A DNA stretch of 64,000 nt. Source: an uncultured Eubacteriales bacterium (GTDB lineage Bacteria > Bacillota_A > Clostridia > Oscillospirales > Oscillospiraceae). Position numbers and translations under genes: made by a program. The notes under the pieces are model-generated. The model saw only the letters and a program-made list of their open reading frames with translations, had not been told where the DNA came from and made no database searches. Positions 24,438 to 32,402 of this stretch are shown one piece after another. Positions within the stretch are counted from its first letter, which is position 1. Each line of letters starts with the position of its first letter. The DNA lies in contig ONPY01000003.1 of the NCBI GenBank assembly GCA_900319835.1, positions 4,944 through 68,943 on the forward strand, written 5' to 3'.

Positions 24438-25883
24438 TTATTCTTTTGCCCTAATAAATCTATACTTGCCTTTACCAAAACCACTGACAGCTTCGAGCAA
24501 GCCTGCGTCTTTCAATTTGTTAATCAGGTTTCCTGCGGACGTTACAGAATCCTTCGTGATCGAAGCAACGTCTGTACGGCCAAAGATCCTGTCAGTTCCC
24601 ATCTGCGCATAAACAGCCCGCGCCTTATCAATCGTCCCTTGACTTGCGTTCAGTTTTCCAATCGCAACATCAATCGCAACCCCAATCGCAACCTTTTCCG
24701 GGTCAACCGAAACCTGCTCGACAGGGACATTGTAATTCAGATTGTAAAGGGTCACGATGAAGGAAGAAATATCAGAGTAGAATTTGGGCTCCAGTTCCGG
24801 ACGGAAGTTGAAAGCGTTGTGGTAATCTTCCTTGATTTTCTTGAATCCGCTGCCCCTGCGCTCCATGTAATTCATACGGCTGAACACATCGGCAATGACC
24901 GGATTGCGCCGCTTGGAAGAAATATTGTCAGTATCAAGATTCTGAACGAGAGAGCCGTCCATCATGCCACCGGGAGAATAAATCTCCATTCGATCATCAA
25001 AAATGTCGATATGGACCTCGCTGCCGAGGATCATATAATCACGATGGATGAGGCCGTTCACAATACATTCCAGCACAGCCCTTTCCGGATACTCCGGCAT
25101 TTCGACCCGTCCGCTTCCTGTCTTCTTCCAGCGCTTCTTTGTGTTATTGCGAACAAACTCTTCCCCACCCTGGAGAAGTGTAATCAGACTCCCGCTGATT
25201 TCCTTATCGTCCAGTGCCTCCATGACGCCGGAAGCCTTGGAAAGTCCATACCATCTGGTGCAGAAAATGCGGGAAAAACGCATTGGAGATTCGTCTGCAA
25301 GCAAGGCTCCGGCATTGGTCAGCATGCCGTCTTCGTCAACCAGCCCAAAGGACAGAAAATCAGAGTCTTCCAGTTCAAGCCCTGTCCGCTGCCTGTAAAC
25401 GGAGCGCAGCTTTGTAAATGCATACCGATCTAACGGATAGCGAGAGGAAAGGCTGTCATAAGTGCTGCCGCTTCCACGCAGAACAAGCCGCTTTAACGCC
25501 GTAGCGTCGGCAGGAACACTTTCATTGCCGATTCTTACGTATGCGATCCGGTTGCCATCTCCAATGTAGTAATAAGGCGTCTCCTGCCCAGCAGGCACCT
25601 TCACGATAATAAAATCTTTGTCGTTTTCGGAATGATTCTCCAGAATGATCTGCGGGATCGGGTCCATTTTGGTTTTGACCGTCTCGCTGATTTTCTCCGA
25701 GACATCTTTCGCATCTTTGAGGCCAACCAATTCTTCATCGTCAGATACGCCGAAAATCAGTGCACCGCCGATGCCGTTTGCAAAAGCGCTGATGCTTTTG
25801 AGCCAGCTTTTGGGCTTGCGCTCTTCCAGCATTTCCTTCTTGTCATATTCGGTTGCCTCGCCGATATAATCAGAAATCCTCAT
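24438..25883 (-). CDS. Schlafen/AlbA_2-domain putative ATP-binding transcription regulator
   Basis: A 481-residue protein. Residues about 5-125 form an AlbA_2 (Schlafen-like) domain, with 'ISAFANGIGGALIFGVSDD' and 'YYYIGDGNRIAYVRIGNESV'. A GHKL-type ATPase segment follows ('ALECIVNGLIHRDY'-like core, 'DRMEIYSPGG', 'RRNPVIADVF'). The C-terminus is a winged-helix-like tail. Such proteins are common on mobile elements, and some relatives act in RNA cleavage or phage defence. The start is set at the ATG at 25883; a GTG at 25895 is closer to the AGAGGT than is usual. Role here unknown. Confidence 0.8.
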   Translation of the reverse strand: MRISDYIGEATEYDKKEMLEERKPKSWLKSISAFANGIGGALIFGVSDDEELVGLKDAKDVSEKISETVKTKMDPIPQIILENHSENDKDFIIVKVPAGQETPYYYIGDGNRIAYVRIGNESVPADATALKRLVLRGSGSTYDSLSSRYPLDRYAFTKLRSVYRQRTGLELEDSDFLSFGLVDEDGMLTNAGALLADESPMRFSRIFCTRWYGLSKASGVMEALDDKEISGSLITLLQGGEEFVRNNTKKRWKKTGSGRVEMPEYPERAVLECIVNGLIHRDYMILGSEVHIDIFDDRMEIYSPGGMMDGSLVQNLDTDNISSKRRNPVIADVFSRMNYMERRGSGFKKIKEDYHNAFNFRPELEPKFYSDISSFIVTLYNLNYNVPVEQVSVDPEKVAIGVAIDVAIGKLNASQGTIDKARAVYAQMGTDRIFGRTDVASITKDSVTSAGNLINKLKDAGLLEAVSGFGKGKYRFIRAKE

Positions 25884-25898
25884 AGAAATGCACACCTC

Positions 25899-26810
25899 TC
25901 ATTCCGATTCGTTTTCTTTCTTCTTCGCCCGGCTCTTATACACGTTATGCCGGTTCTTGCACTCATGGCTGCAAAACTCATTGCTGGGACGGCTGGCGAC
26001 AAAGACCTTCGTGCAGTGCTTGCACAGCCGCAGCGGCGTCTTTTCGTCAGTTAGCATAAAGCTGAACATCATCTGAATACCAAGGAGTAGAGAATGAAAA
26101 TCCCAGACAATCGTCGGCTTGTCCAGGAGCTCTATATGGTAGCTCGGCGCATTCCCGTCAAAGGCCGCCATGCTCTGCCGGAACAGGTTCCGGGTATCCT
26201 CATCGCTTGTGTCGTAATCCTCGTAATACAGGAAGCTCGTGGAAAAGATGAAGATCCAGTCGGTGAACTGCTGCTTCAGCCAGTCATAGCGTTCCGCATA
26301 CTCCCGCTGGAATCCCATGTTGACCGCCATGGGCCGGTCGCTCATGGTCATGGCGAGGGCCATCATAGCCTTGTCGCCCTCAATATTCCACATGGATTCG
26401 ATCCCATGCTTAACCACGTCCGGCTTCTCAAAGGGGAAGAACAGGGCGAGATATTCCATCGTAGCCATGGACTCCGCCTTGATAAACGGATTCTTTGGCA
26501 GATATACCGCCTCGTAATCCATAAACTTCGGCGTCGTGGGCAGCGCCGTCATGAGCCCGAACAGTCCGTATTTTACGGCAAAGTTCTGGATCGCCTTCTG
26601 GATCTCCGGGTCCGGCTTCTTGCTCATGCACATCCGCCCGATATTCAATGCGTCCAGGACAAGCTGCTGCGCATCCCGCAGCGGATCATAGATCCCCGGC
26701 TGCGCGTCTCTTGTCGGCGTCAGGTATAGCTTGCCGTCCTCCGCCTTTTTCCATTCATAGCTGCTGTATCGCACCCAGGACGAGCTGGTGCGTTCAAACA
26801 AGGTGTTCAT
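25899..26810 (-). CDS. DUF6076-like protein with C-terminal zinc finger
   Basis: A 303-residue, mostly helical protein ending in a zinc finger, 'CKHCTKVFVASRPSNEFCS' then 'HEC'. This finger has the same C-x2-C-x11-16-C-x3-C form as the two at the TnpX C-terminus. I associate the overall layout with DUF6076, not certainly. GGAGGTGACGC precedes the ATG. It lies 15 bases upstream of the Schlafen-like gene on the same strand, so the two are probably co-expressed. No function known. Confidence 0.6.
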   Translation of the reverse strand: MNTLFERTSSSWVRYSSYEWKKAEDGKLYLTPTRDAQPGIYDPLRDAQQLVLDALNIGRMCMSKKPDPEIQKAIQNFAVKYGLFGLMTALPTTPKFMDYEAVYLPKNPFIKAESMATMEYLALFFPFEKPDVVKHGIESMWNIEGDKAMMALAMTMSDRPMAVNMGFQREYAERYDWLKQQFTDWIFIFSTSFLYYEDYDTSDEDTRNLFRQSMAAFDGNAPSYHIELLDKPTIVWDFHSLLLGIQMMFSFMLTDEKTPLRLCKHCTKVFVASRPSNEFCSHECKNRHNVYKSRAKKKENESE

Positions 26811-26878
26811 GCGTCACCTCCGTGTAACCGATATAAGCAAAAACGCTATTACAATTATACCGACCGATCCTGCCCAAG

Positions 26879-27607
26879 TCAAGACCCGGCTTCTGTTTCG
26901 GCGAGGAATTCCCGCTCATCTTTGGTCATCGGCAGCCCCAGATCCTTCCGGCGTTTCAGCTCCGGAAGGATCTTTTTTCTTATCTTTTTCAGCAGGGTGC
27001 TTTTCACCTTTCGGATGTTCCGGTCCGTCTGTCCTCTGAGAGATCCTATCAGCTTTGTCGAATACGCCCGGATCGCCGAGAAGTACAGGATCTCCTTATG
27101 ATCTTCGGACAGCAGAGAGAGGGCCTTTGACATGTATTCCTCTGTTACCAGCTCATGGATATCATAGGGACAGTTGAAGATGGTGTCGATGAAGTCTCCC
27201 TTTTGCCGCTGCCGTTCCAGGACGCTGTTCATCCTGTCCGGGAAACGCGGGCCGTCTTCTTTTGCTCCGTAGTCGATGGGCAGATCATCCCCGCTGCGGC
27301 TGACCTCATGGTAGCGTTCCCTGCGTTCCCTGTTGGCGTCCAGCTTATCCCACCAGGTAATCACATCATTCCAGTCTGAGACGGTGCGGGCGGCGGACTC
27401 CAGACGGGCCAGGGCTTCCTGCTCCAGCTCCCGCTTGAGCTTCTGTTTTGCGGGAGGCTCCTGCTTTTCGAGGGAACGCCGTTCACCTCTTTCCAACTCG
27501 ATAGTCAGGGTTTCTTCCTGTTCTATGGCAAGGTTTCTTTGCTGCCCTTCGGATAATTCTTCTTCCGGATCAAAGCCGTCGGAAGACTCTTTTTCCCATT
27601 CATCCAC
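26879..27607 (-). CDS. sigma-70-like region-4 protein of the transposon
   Basis: A 242-residue protein. The N-terminal third is acidic and low-complexity ('ELERGERRSLEKQEPPAKQK'). The C-terminal third reads like sigma region 4: 'LLSEDHKEILYFSAIRAYST' followed by 'SLRGQTDRNIRKVKSTLLKK'. It may act as an element-specific transcription factor. The start is taken as GTG at 27607, with GGGAGGTG about eight bases before; GTG at 27616 overlaps that site. It reads away from tnpW/tnpX. Confidence 0.55.
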   Translation of the reverse strand: MDEWEKESSDGFDPEEELSEGQQRNLAIEQEETLTIELERGERRSLEKQEPPAKQKLKRELEQEALARLESAARTVSDWNDVITWWDKLDANRERRERYHEVSRSGDDLPIDYGAKEDGPRFPDRMNSVLERQRQKGDFIDTIFNCPYDIHELVTEEYMSKALSLLSEDHKEILYFSAIRAYSTKLIGSLRGQTDRNIRKVKSTLLKKIRKKILPELKRRKDLGLPMTKDEREFLAETEAGS

Positions 27608-27751
27608 CGTTCGCACCTCCCTTCAAAAATATTTTTTCTTCTCTCTCAAAAATGGTTCCGCAAACCGGTCCCGATTTCTCCTATCAGCGAGGGAGTAATC
27701 CTATCTTGCTATATTAGGTTACTTCTATCTTGAAGAAAGGAGAAAAGGCCC

Positions 27752-27809
27752 ATGGTAAAGATCGGCACCACGTAGCCCTGAAATGACGGATGATCCGCTT
27801 TTCAGGGCT
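27752..27809 (+). promoter_or_regulatory. seven-codon leader peptide overlapped by a hairpin (attenuator-like)
   Basis: ATG at 27752 opens a frame MVKIGTT and stop, led by GAAAGGAGAAAAGG. The stop overlaps a hairpin (27774-27809) in which AGCCCTGAAA pairs with TTTCAGGGCT, followed by a weak T tract. This is the arrangement of translation-dependent attenuators. It stands about 115 bases upstream of tnpW. The 27608-27751 stretch shows no gene. Confidence 0.5.
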
Positions 27810-27923
27810 TTCGCATGCCCGGGAAGCGTCGGCATAAATAACCGCGCAGACAATTACAGGCAATCGGAACCATCAAAACAATTATACGAATTTTTCTTGA
27901 AAAATCAAGAGAGGGAGGTAAGC

Positions 27924-28145
27924 ATGAACACCAGCATTGTAAGACCGCCTGACACGGCACAGACCTTCTATCGCCGTGTCGGCAACACGAATTTCAAGGT
28001 CCGGGTGCTCTTTTCCGAGAGCGCCACGGAAACGATGGAGGATAAAATTTTACGGATCGTTCGTAATTCAGGGGATCACATCGGGGAAAAGTATGATATA
28101 ATGGCTGTACCACAAATGAGCCGACAGTCTGAAAGGAGCGCCTAA
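27924..28145 (+). CDS. tnpW: transposon-encoded protein TnpW
   Basis: A 73-residue protein with the family core 'VRVLFSESATETMEDKILRI'. TnpW accompanies TnpX in Tn4451-like elements; function unproven. GAGGGAGGTAAGC precedes the ATG. Its stop TAA overlaps the tnpX start by one base (TAATG), so translation is coupled. A TATAAT-like sequence near 28096 inside its 3' end could give tnpX its own promoter. Confidence 0.8.
   Translation: MNTSIVRPPDTAQTFYRRVGNTNFKVRVLFSESATETMEDKILRIVRNSGDHIGEKYDIMAVPQMSRQSERSA
28108..28123. repeat. 16-bp repeat, inverted copy at 23912-23927
   Basis: TACCACAAATGAGCCG, inside the end of tnpW and 22 bases before the tnpX ATG. See the copy at 23912. Confidence 0.7.
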
Positions 28146-30229
28146 TGGCACGAATGCAGACTGAAGGAAAGATTACAGCTCTTTATGAAAGACTATCCCG
28201 TGACGATGACCTGACCGGGGATAGCAACTCCATCATCAATCAAAAAAAGTACCTCGAAGCATACGCAGCAGCTCAGGGCTATGAGAACATCGTCCACTAT
28301 ACGGACGACGGCTGGAGCGGCGGCAATTTCGAGCGCCCCGCCTGGAAACAGCTCATTGCCGATATCGAAGCAGGCAGGGTGGCCCACGTCCTGTGTAAGG
28401 ACATGAGCCGGATCGGACGCGACTACCTGCAGACCGGCTTCTACACGGAGGTCATGTTCCGTCAGCACGGGGTACACTTCATCGCCATCGCCAACAACGT
28501 AGACTCCAACGACCAGACCAGCAATGAATTCATCCCGTTCCTGAATATCATGAACGAGTGGTATTTGCGTGATCTGAGCCGCAAGCAGAAAACGGCGATC
28601 CGCGTGAAGGGCGAATCCGGCAAGCGCACTACCAACAGCGCCATCTACGGGTACAGGAAGGACCCGAACGACAAACACAAGTGGATCATCGACGAGGAAG
28701 CGGCGGAAGCCGTCCGCAGGATCTTTCAGTTGACGATTGAAGGCTTTGGGCCCTATGAGATCGCCCGGATGCTCTTTGACGACAAGGTAGAAGCCCCGGC
28801 TGTCTACTTTGCCAGACGCGGCATCGGGATGTGGAAAAACAAAGAAGATTTCCCAAGTCCCTATAACTGGAGCGGCTATATCGTCGGAAATATCCTCGCC
28901 AAGCCGGAATATATGGGCGATACGGTCAACTTCCGGTCCCACAAGGAATCCTACAAGGACAAGACCAGTGTTCCCAATCCCAAGGAGGACTGGCTTATCT
29001 TTAAGGATACCCATGAGCCCATCGTGGATCGGGAGACCTGGGAGCTCGCCCAGAAGCTGCGGAAGACGCCGAAGCGCATCGACACCTTCGGTGTGGCGAA
29101 TCCCCTGACCGGCCTTGTGTACTGCGCCGACTGCGGCGAGAAGATGTACAATCACCGGCACCGGGGCAATCCTGAAAAAAGCGTTTATCCATCGGATTTC
29201 TTTGACTGCTCCACTTATACACTGTCCCGGCAGAAGCGGTATAAAGCCTGCAAAGGGCATTATATCACGACAAAAGCCCTGCGGGAGCTGATCCTTGAGA
29301 CAATCCGAACGGTCAGCACCTACGCCATCTCAAATCCGGAAGAGTTTTTTGAAAAGGTACGGGCAGCCTCGCAGATCCGTCAGCAGGACGCCGCAAAGGA
29401 CGCGCGGCGCAAGCTGAACAAGGACCGGAAACGCAGGGACGAGCTGGACGGGATCATCAAAAAGCTCTATGAGTCCTTTGCCGTTGGCCGGATCAGCGCC
29501 GAGCGCTTTGACAGCCTGCTCGCGGACTATGAGGCAGAGCAAAAGGATCTGGATGCTTCCGTAGCTGATGTAGAGGCCCGGATCGCTTCCTTTGAGGAAG
29601 ATACGGCCCGCGCCGAGCAGTTTCTCTCCCTGGCGAAGAAGTATACGGATTTCTCTGAGCTGACCACGTCGATGATCAACGAATTCATTGAAAAGATCAT
29701 CGTCCACGCGCCGGAGAAGGTTGACGGCGACCGGGTGCAGCAGGTGGACATCTACCTGAGCTTTATCGGGCAGTTCGAGCTTCCGGCCCCGGAGCTTACG
29801 CCGGAGGAGGAAAAGCGGCAGGAGCAGCTCAGGCGTCACCGCATCAAGAGCCGGGAACGCTATCAGCAGATCAAGGCCGGTGAACGTTCCATCGGTGATC
29901 CGTATGTCTGCACCTGCAAGTATTGCGGTAAGGAGTTTGAGGCTAAGCGTTCTGATGCACTGTATTGCAGCCATAACTGCCAGGTGAAATATTACCGGCA
30001 GCAGGCCGCAGAGAAACGAAGCCGAGACTGCACCTGTGAGAACTGTAGCAAGGTTTTCTCAACAACAAGGAGCGATAAGAAATACTGCTCCGATGAATGC
30101 CGGTATGAGGCACAGATCAAAAGGAAAGCCGAGCGAAGGGCGGAGAAAGAAAAGGCAACCATTCCGCGTATAGGATCAACCGAAGAATTGAATGCCGCGC
30201 AGGACGCGGCGGAAGAAAAAATCGCATAA
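28145..30229 (+). CDS. tnpX: large serine recombinase TnpX with two extra zinc fingers
   Basis: A 694-residue resolvase/invertase-type recombinase. Catalytic Ser18 lies in 'LYERLSRDDD', and 'LCKDMSRIGRDYLQTG' carries the conserved arginines. A recombinase domain and a zinc ribbon ('YCADCGEKMYNHRH') follow, then a coiled coil about residues 415-510. The C-terminus adds two fingers (near residues 580-610 and 622-650) of form C-x2-C...C-x3-C, the second 'CENCSKVFSTTRSDKKYCSD'. TnpX excises and inserts Tn4451-like elements as circles. Complete; the C-terminal fingers resemble the finger at the end of the 25899 gene. Confidence 0.92.
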   Translation: MARMQTEGKITALYERLSRDDDLTGDSNSIINQKKYLEAYAAAQGYENIVHYTDDGWSGGNFERPAWKQLIADIEAGRVAHVLCKDMSRIGRDYLQTGFYTEVMFRQHGVHFIAIANNVDSNDQTSNEFIPFLNIMNEWYLRDLSRKQKTAIRVKGESGKRTTNSAIYGYRKDPNDKHKWIIDEEAAEAVRRIFQLTIEGFGPYEIARMLFDDKVEAPAVYFARRGIGMWKNKEDFPSPYNWSGYIVGNILAKPEYMGDTVNFRSHKESYKDKTSVPNPKEDWLIFKDTHEPIVDRETWELAQKLRKTPKRIDTFGVANPLTGLVYCADCGEKMYNHRHRGNPEKSVYPSDFFDCSTYTLSRQKRYKACKGHYITTKALRELILETIRTVSTYAISNPEEFFEKVRAASQIRQQDAAKDARRKLNKDRKRRDELDGIIKKLYESFAVGRISAERFDSLLADYEAEQKDLDASVADVEARIASFEEDTARAEQFLSLAKKYTDFSELTTSMINEFIEKIIVHAPEKVDGDRVQQVDIYLSFIGQFELPAPELTPEEEKRQEQLRRHRIKSRERYQQIKAGERSIGDPYVCTCKYCGKEFEAKRSDALYCSHNCQVKYYRQQAAEKRSRDCTCENCSKVFSTTRSDKKYCSDECRYEAQIKRKAERRAEKEKATIPRIGSTEELNAAQDAAEEKIA

Positions 30230-30239
30230 GGAAAATACC

Positions 30240-30280
30240 GAGGCTCGTGAGATTTCCGGAAGGAAGTCCCACGGGCCTTT
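30240..30280 (+). terminator. hairpin between tnpX and parM
   Basis: GGCTCGTGAGA can pair with TCCCACGGGCC (imperfect, with G-T pairs), followed by TTTTCTT. It probably ends tnpX transcription or attenuates parM. Confidence 0.6.
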
Positions 30281-30327
30281 TCTTATGCCGTCAAACAGCC
30301 GCACAGCGGCTAAAAAGGAGGAAAAAC

Positions 30328-31239
30328 ATGAATTACACCATCAACAACAAGCCCGTGATCATCGGCATCGACCACGGTTACGGGAACATCAAGACGGCCC
30401 ATACCTGTTTCAGGACCGGTGTGACCGCTTATGACAAGGAGCCCACCTTCAAGAGCGATATGCTCATCTTGGAGGACCGTTATTATATCATCGGGGACGA
30501 GCACAAGGAGTTCACCGCTGACAAGATGACCGATCCGGATTATTATATCCTGACACTGGCCGCCGTTGCGGGGGAGCTGAACATCCGGGGCATGACGGAG
30601 GCCAATGTGTTCCTTGCCGTCGGTCTGCCCCTCACATGGGTCAGCGAACAGAAGGACGCCTTCAAGGCGTATCTGCTCCGGAACAAGGAGGCTGCTTTCT
30701 CTTTCCGGGGAAAGGATTACCGTGTGACCTTTGCAGGCGCAGCCGTATTCCCGCAGGGCTTCTCCGCCGTTGCGGACCGCCTGCGGGAATTCAAGGGCGT
30801 CAACATGCTCTGCGATATCGGTAACGGCACCATGAACATCATGTATATCAATAACGGGAAGCCCGTTGCCAGCAAATGTTTTACGGAGAAGTTCGGCACC
30901 CAGCAGTGCATGATCGCCGTGCGGGAAAAGCTGATGCAGCGCTTCGGCGTGGCCGTTGATGATACCGTGATCGAGACGGTGCTTCGCTTCGGAGAGGCGG
31001 ATATCGGGAAGCAGTATCTCGACGCCATCCGGGAGTCCGCTTCCGAGTACGTGGCCGGGATCATGCGCCGCCTGCGGGAGCATGAATACAACCCGGAGCT
31101 GATGAAGCTCTATGTGGCAGGCGGCGGGAGCTGCCTCATCAAGAACTTTGCCGAGTATGATCCTGCCCGTTTCACCATCAACGGCGATATCTGCGCTACA
31201 GCCAAGGGCTATGAGCTTCTGGCCCAGCGCAGCCTGTGA
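30328..31239 (+). CDS. ParM/StbA-like actin-type partition ATPase
   Basis: A 303-residue actin-fold protein: 'IGIDHGYGNIKTAH' (phosphate 1), 'MLCDIGNGTMNIMYI' (phosphate 2) and 'LYVAGGGSCLIKNF' (adenosine). ParM filaments push plasmid copies apart. AAAGGAGG precedes the ATG. The next gene, nine bases downstream, looks like the ParR adaptor, so the transposon carries a complete motor-adaptor pair. Its presence suggests a replicating circular stage, but that is inference. Confidence 0.88.
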   Translation: MNYTINNKPVIIGIDHGYGNIKTAHTCFRTGVTAYDKEPTFKSDMLILEDRYYIIGDEHKEFTADKMTDPDYYILTLAAVAGELNIRGMTEANVFLAVGLPLTWVSEQKDAFKAYLLRNKEAAFSFRGKDYRVTFAGAAVFPQGFSAVADRLREFKGVNMLCDIGNGTMNIMYINNGKPVASKCFTEKFGTQQCMIAVREKLMQRFGVAVDDTVIETVLRFGEADIGKQYLDAIRESASEYVAGIMRRLREHEYNPELMKLYVAGGGSCLIKNFAEYDPARFTINGDICATAKGYELLAQRSL

Positions 31240-31247
31240 GGTGTCTG

Positions 31248-31625
31248 ATGGAACGGACAGTCATCAACACCAATATCCGGCTGAACCTGAACAGGCCGGA
31301 TGACCGAAAGGCTTGGGAATACCTGCAAGCTCTGGACCGGAAGAAATGCAAATCGTACAGCCGCGCCGTCGTGGCGGCGGTCAACGACTATTTCTCCAGG
31401 CAGGAACGCCTTGCCGCCGACCCCTATTTGGAAACCAGAGAGAAGGAAGACGCCTTTCTTCGGAAGGTGCTGGATACGATCCGTGCGGGAATGCAGGCAT
31501 CCGGCGCGGGTCTTTCCGGCCTGGCCGCCCTGTTGCAGGGCATCCAGACTGCTGCCCCTCCCGCTGTACAGACCATGACCGATGAGGATCTGGATATCGC
31601 CATTGACTTCATCAACAGTCTGTGA
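31248..31625 (+). CDS. ParR-like centromere-binding adaptor
   Basis: A 125-residue protein with an N-terminal ribbon-helix-helix ('NTNIRLNLNRPDDRKAWEYL') and a flexible C-terminal tail ending 'DEDLDIAIDFINSL', the usual layout of ParR, whose tail contacts ParM. ATG at 31248 follows GTGAGGTG. No clear iteron set (parC) is seen around it. Confidence 0.7.
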   Translation: MERTVINTNIRLNLNRPDDRKAWEYLQALDRKKCKSYSRAVVAAVNDYFSRQERLAADPYLETREKEDAFLRKVLDTIRAGMQASGAGLSGLAALLQGIQTAAPPAVQTMTDEDLDIAIDFINSL

Positions 31626-31788
31626 TCCTGCCAATTGGAAGCAGATTTACTGCTGCTTTTGACGGGATTGATAGCATTTATCCGCGCAGCCGCTGTCACT
31701 TTTCCGGTAATCACGTCGGGACCGTGGCAGCGGCTGTGTTTTTCTATGCTTTTACTGCTATTCACAAAGATTTTGACAGAAAGGAACG

Positions 31789-31992
31789 ATGAAAATGACA
31801 GAGAACGAAAAGAAACTGTTACAAGCACAGCACCGTATGGAGGAAGCGCAGGCCAGGGACCGGGTCAAAGAACGAAAGGCCCGGACACGGCGGCTCATCC
31901 AGGAAGGCGCTATCTTGGAAAAAGCCTATCCCGATGCGGCGACGATGGAGCTTGAAAAACTGGAGGACTTTTTACTATGGGCATTACGATAA
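31789..31992 (+). CDS. DUF3847 small mobilization-associated protein
   Basis: A 67-residue charged helical protein: 'MEEAQARDRVKERKARTRRL' then 'IQEGAILEKAYPDAATMELE'. DUF3847 proteins precede MobA/MobL relaxases in Firmicute elements and are probably relaxosome accessories. AAAGGAACG precedes the first ATG. A relaxase gene follows after a noncoding gap. Confidence 0.7.
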   Translation: MKMTENEKKLLQAQHRMEEAQARDRVKERKARTRRLIQEGAILEKAYPDAATMELEKLEDFLLWALR

Positions 31993-32402
31993 GAACGATG
32001 ACAACTGTGATGGGGCGTTCCGGGAAACCGGAGCGTCCTTCTTTTTTCCCGATAAGGGCGCACTTACTCACCACCTGCGAAGCAGGCGGTGGTATCCCTC
32101 CCTCCGGTCGGGCCGTGCGCTCTGCGAGGCTGATCGCGCTCTCTGCGGAGAGCACCAGACAATGCCGCTGTGTACCCCTGCCGCCATTGTCTGTGCGGCT
32201 GGTAGAAGGTCTCTGCCTTGTTTGCCTCTTCGCTGCAAACCGTTGTCCTCTGCCGGGACAACCTGCCACCCGCCTGCGAAAACCTGCCACCGGCAGCTTT
32301 CCCGCAGCTATGGACGATGCCATCCCGCACCGTCCATTTTCTTTTGCCGCGCCAAAAGAAACAAAACCGCCCCTTGCAGGGGCAGAAAGGACGTGATTGA
32401 TC
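31993..32402. other. noncoding gap with hairpins, candidate oriT of the MobL module
   Basis: No credible gene. It holds a small hairpin with T tract near 32017-32048 (CGTTCCGG...CCGGAGCG), then a hairpin at 32072-32093 (CCACC-TGC-GAA-GCA-GGCGGTGG) after 'gggcgcacttactca'. Position between DUF3847 and mobL is where oriT lies in relatives. Confidence 0.4.

Noticed and set aside
31977..32396. 139-codon frame before mobL
   Set aside because: It covers hairpins of the probable oriT, is Pro/Arg-rich and has no ribosome site or motif.
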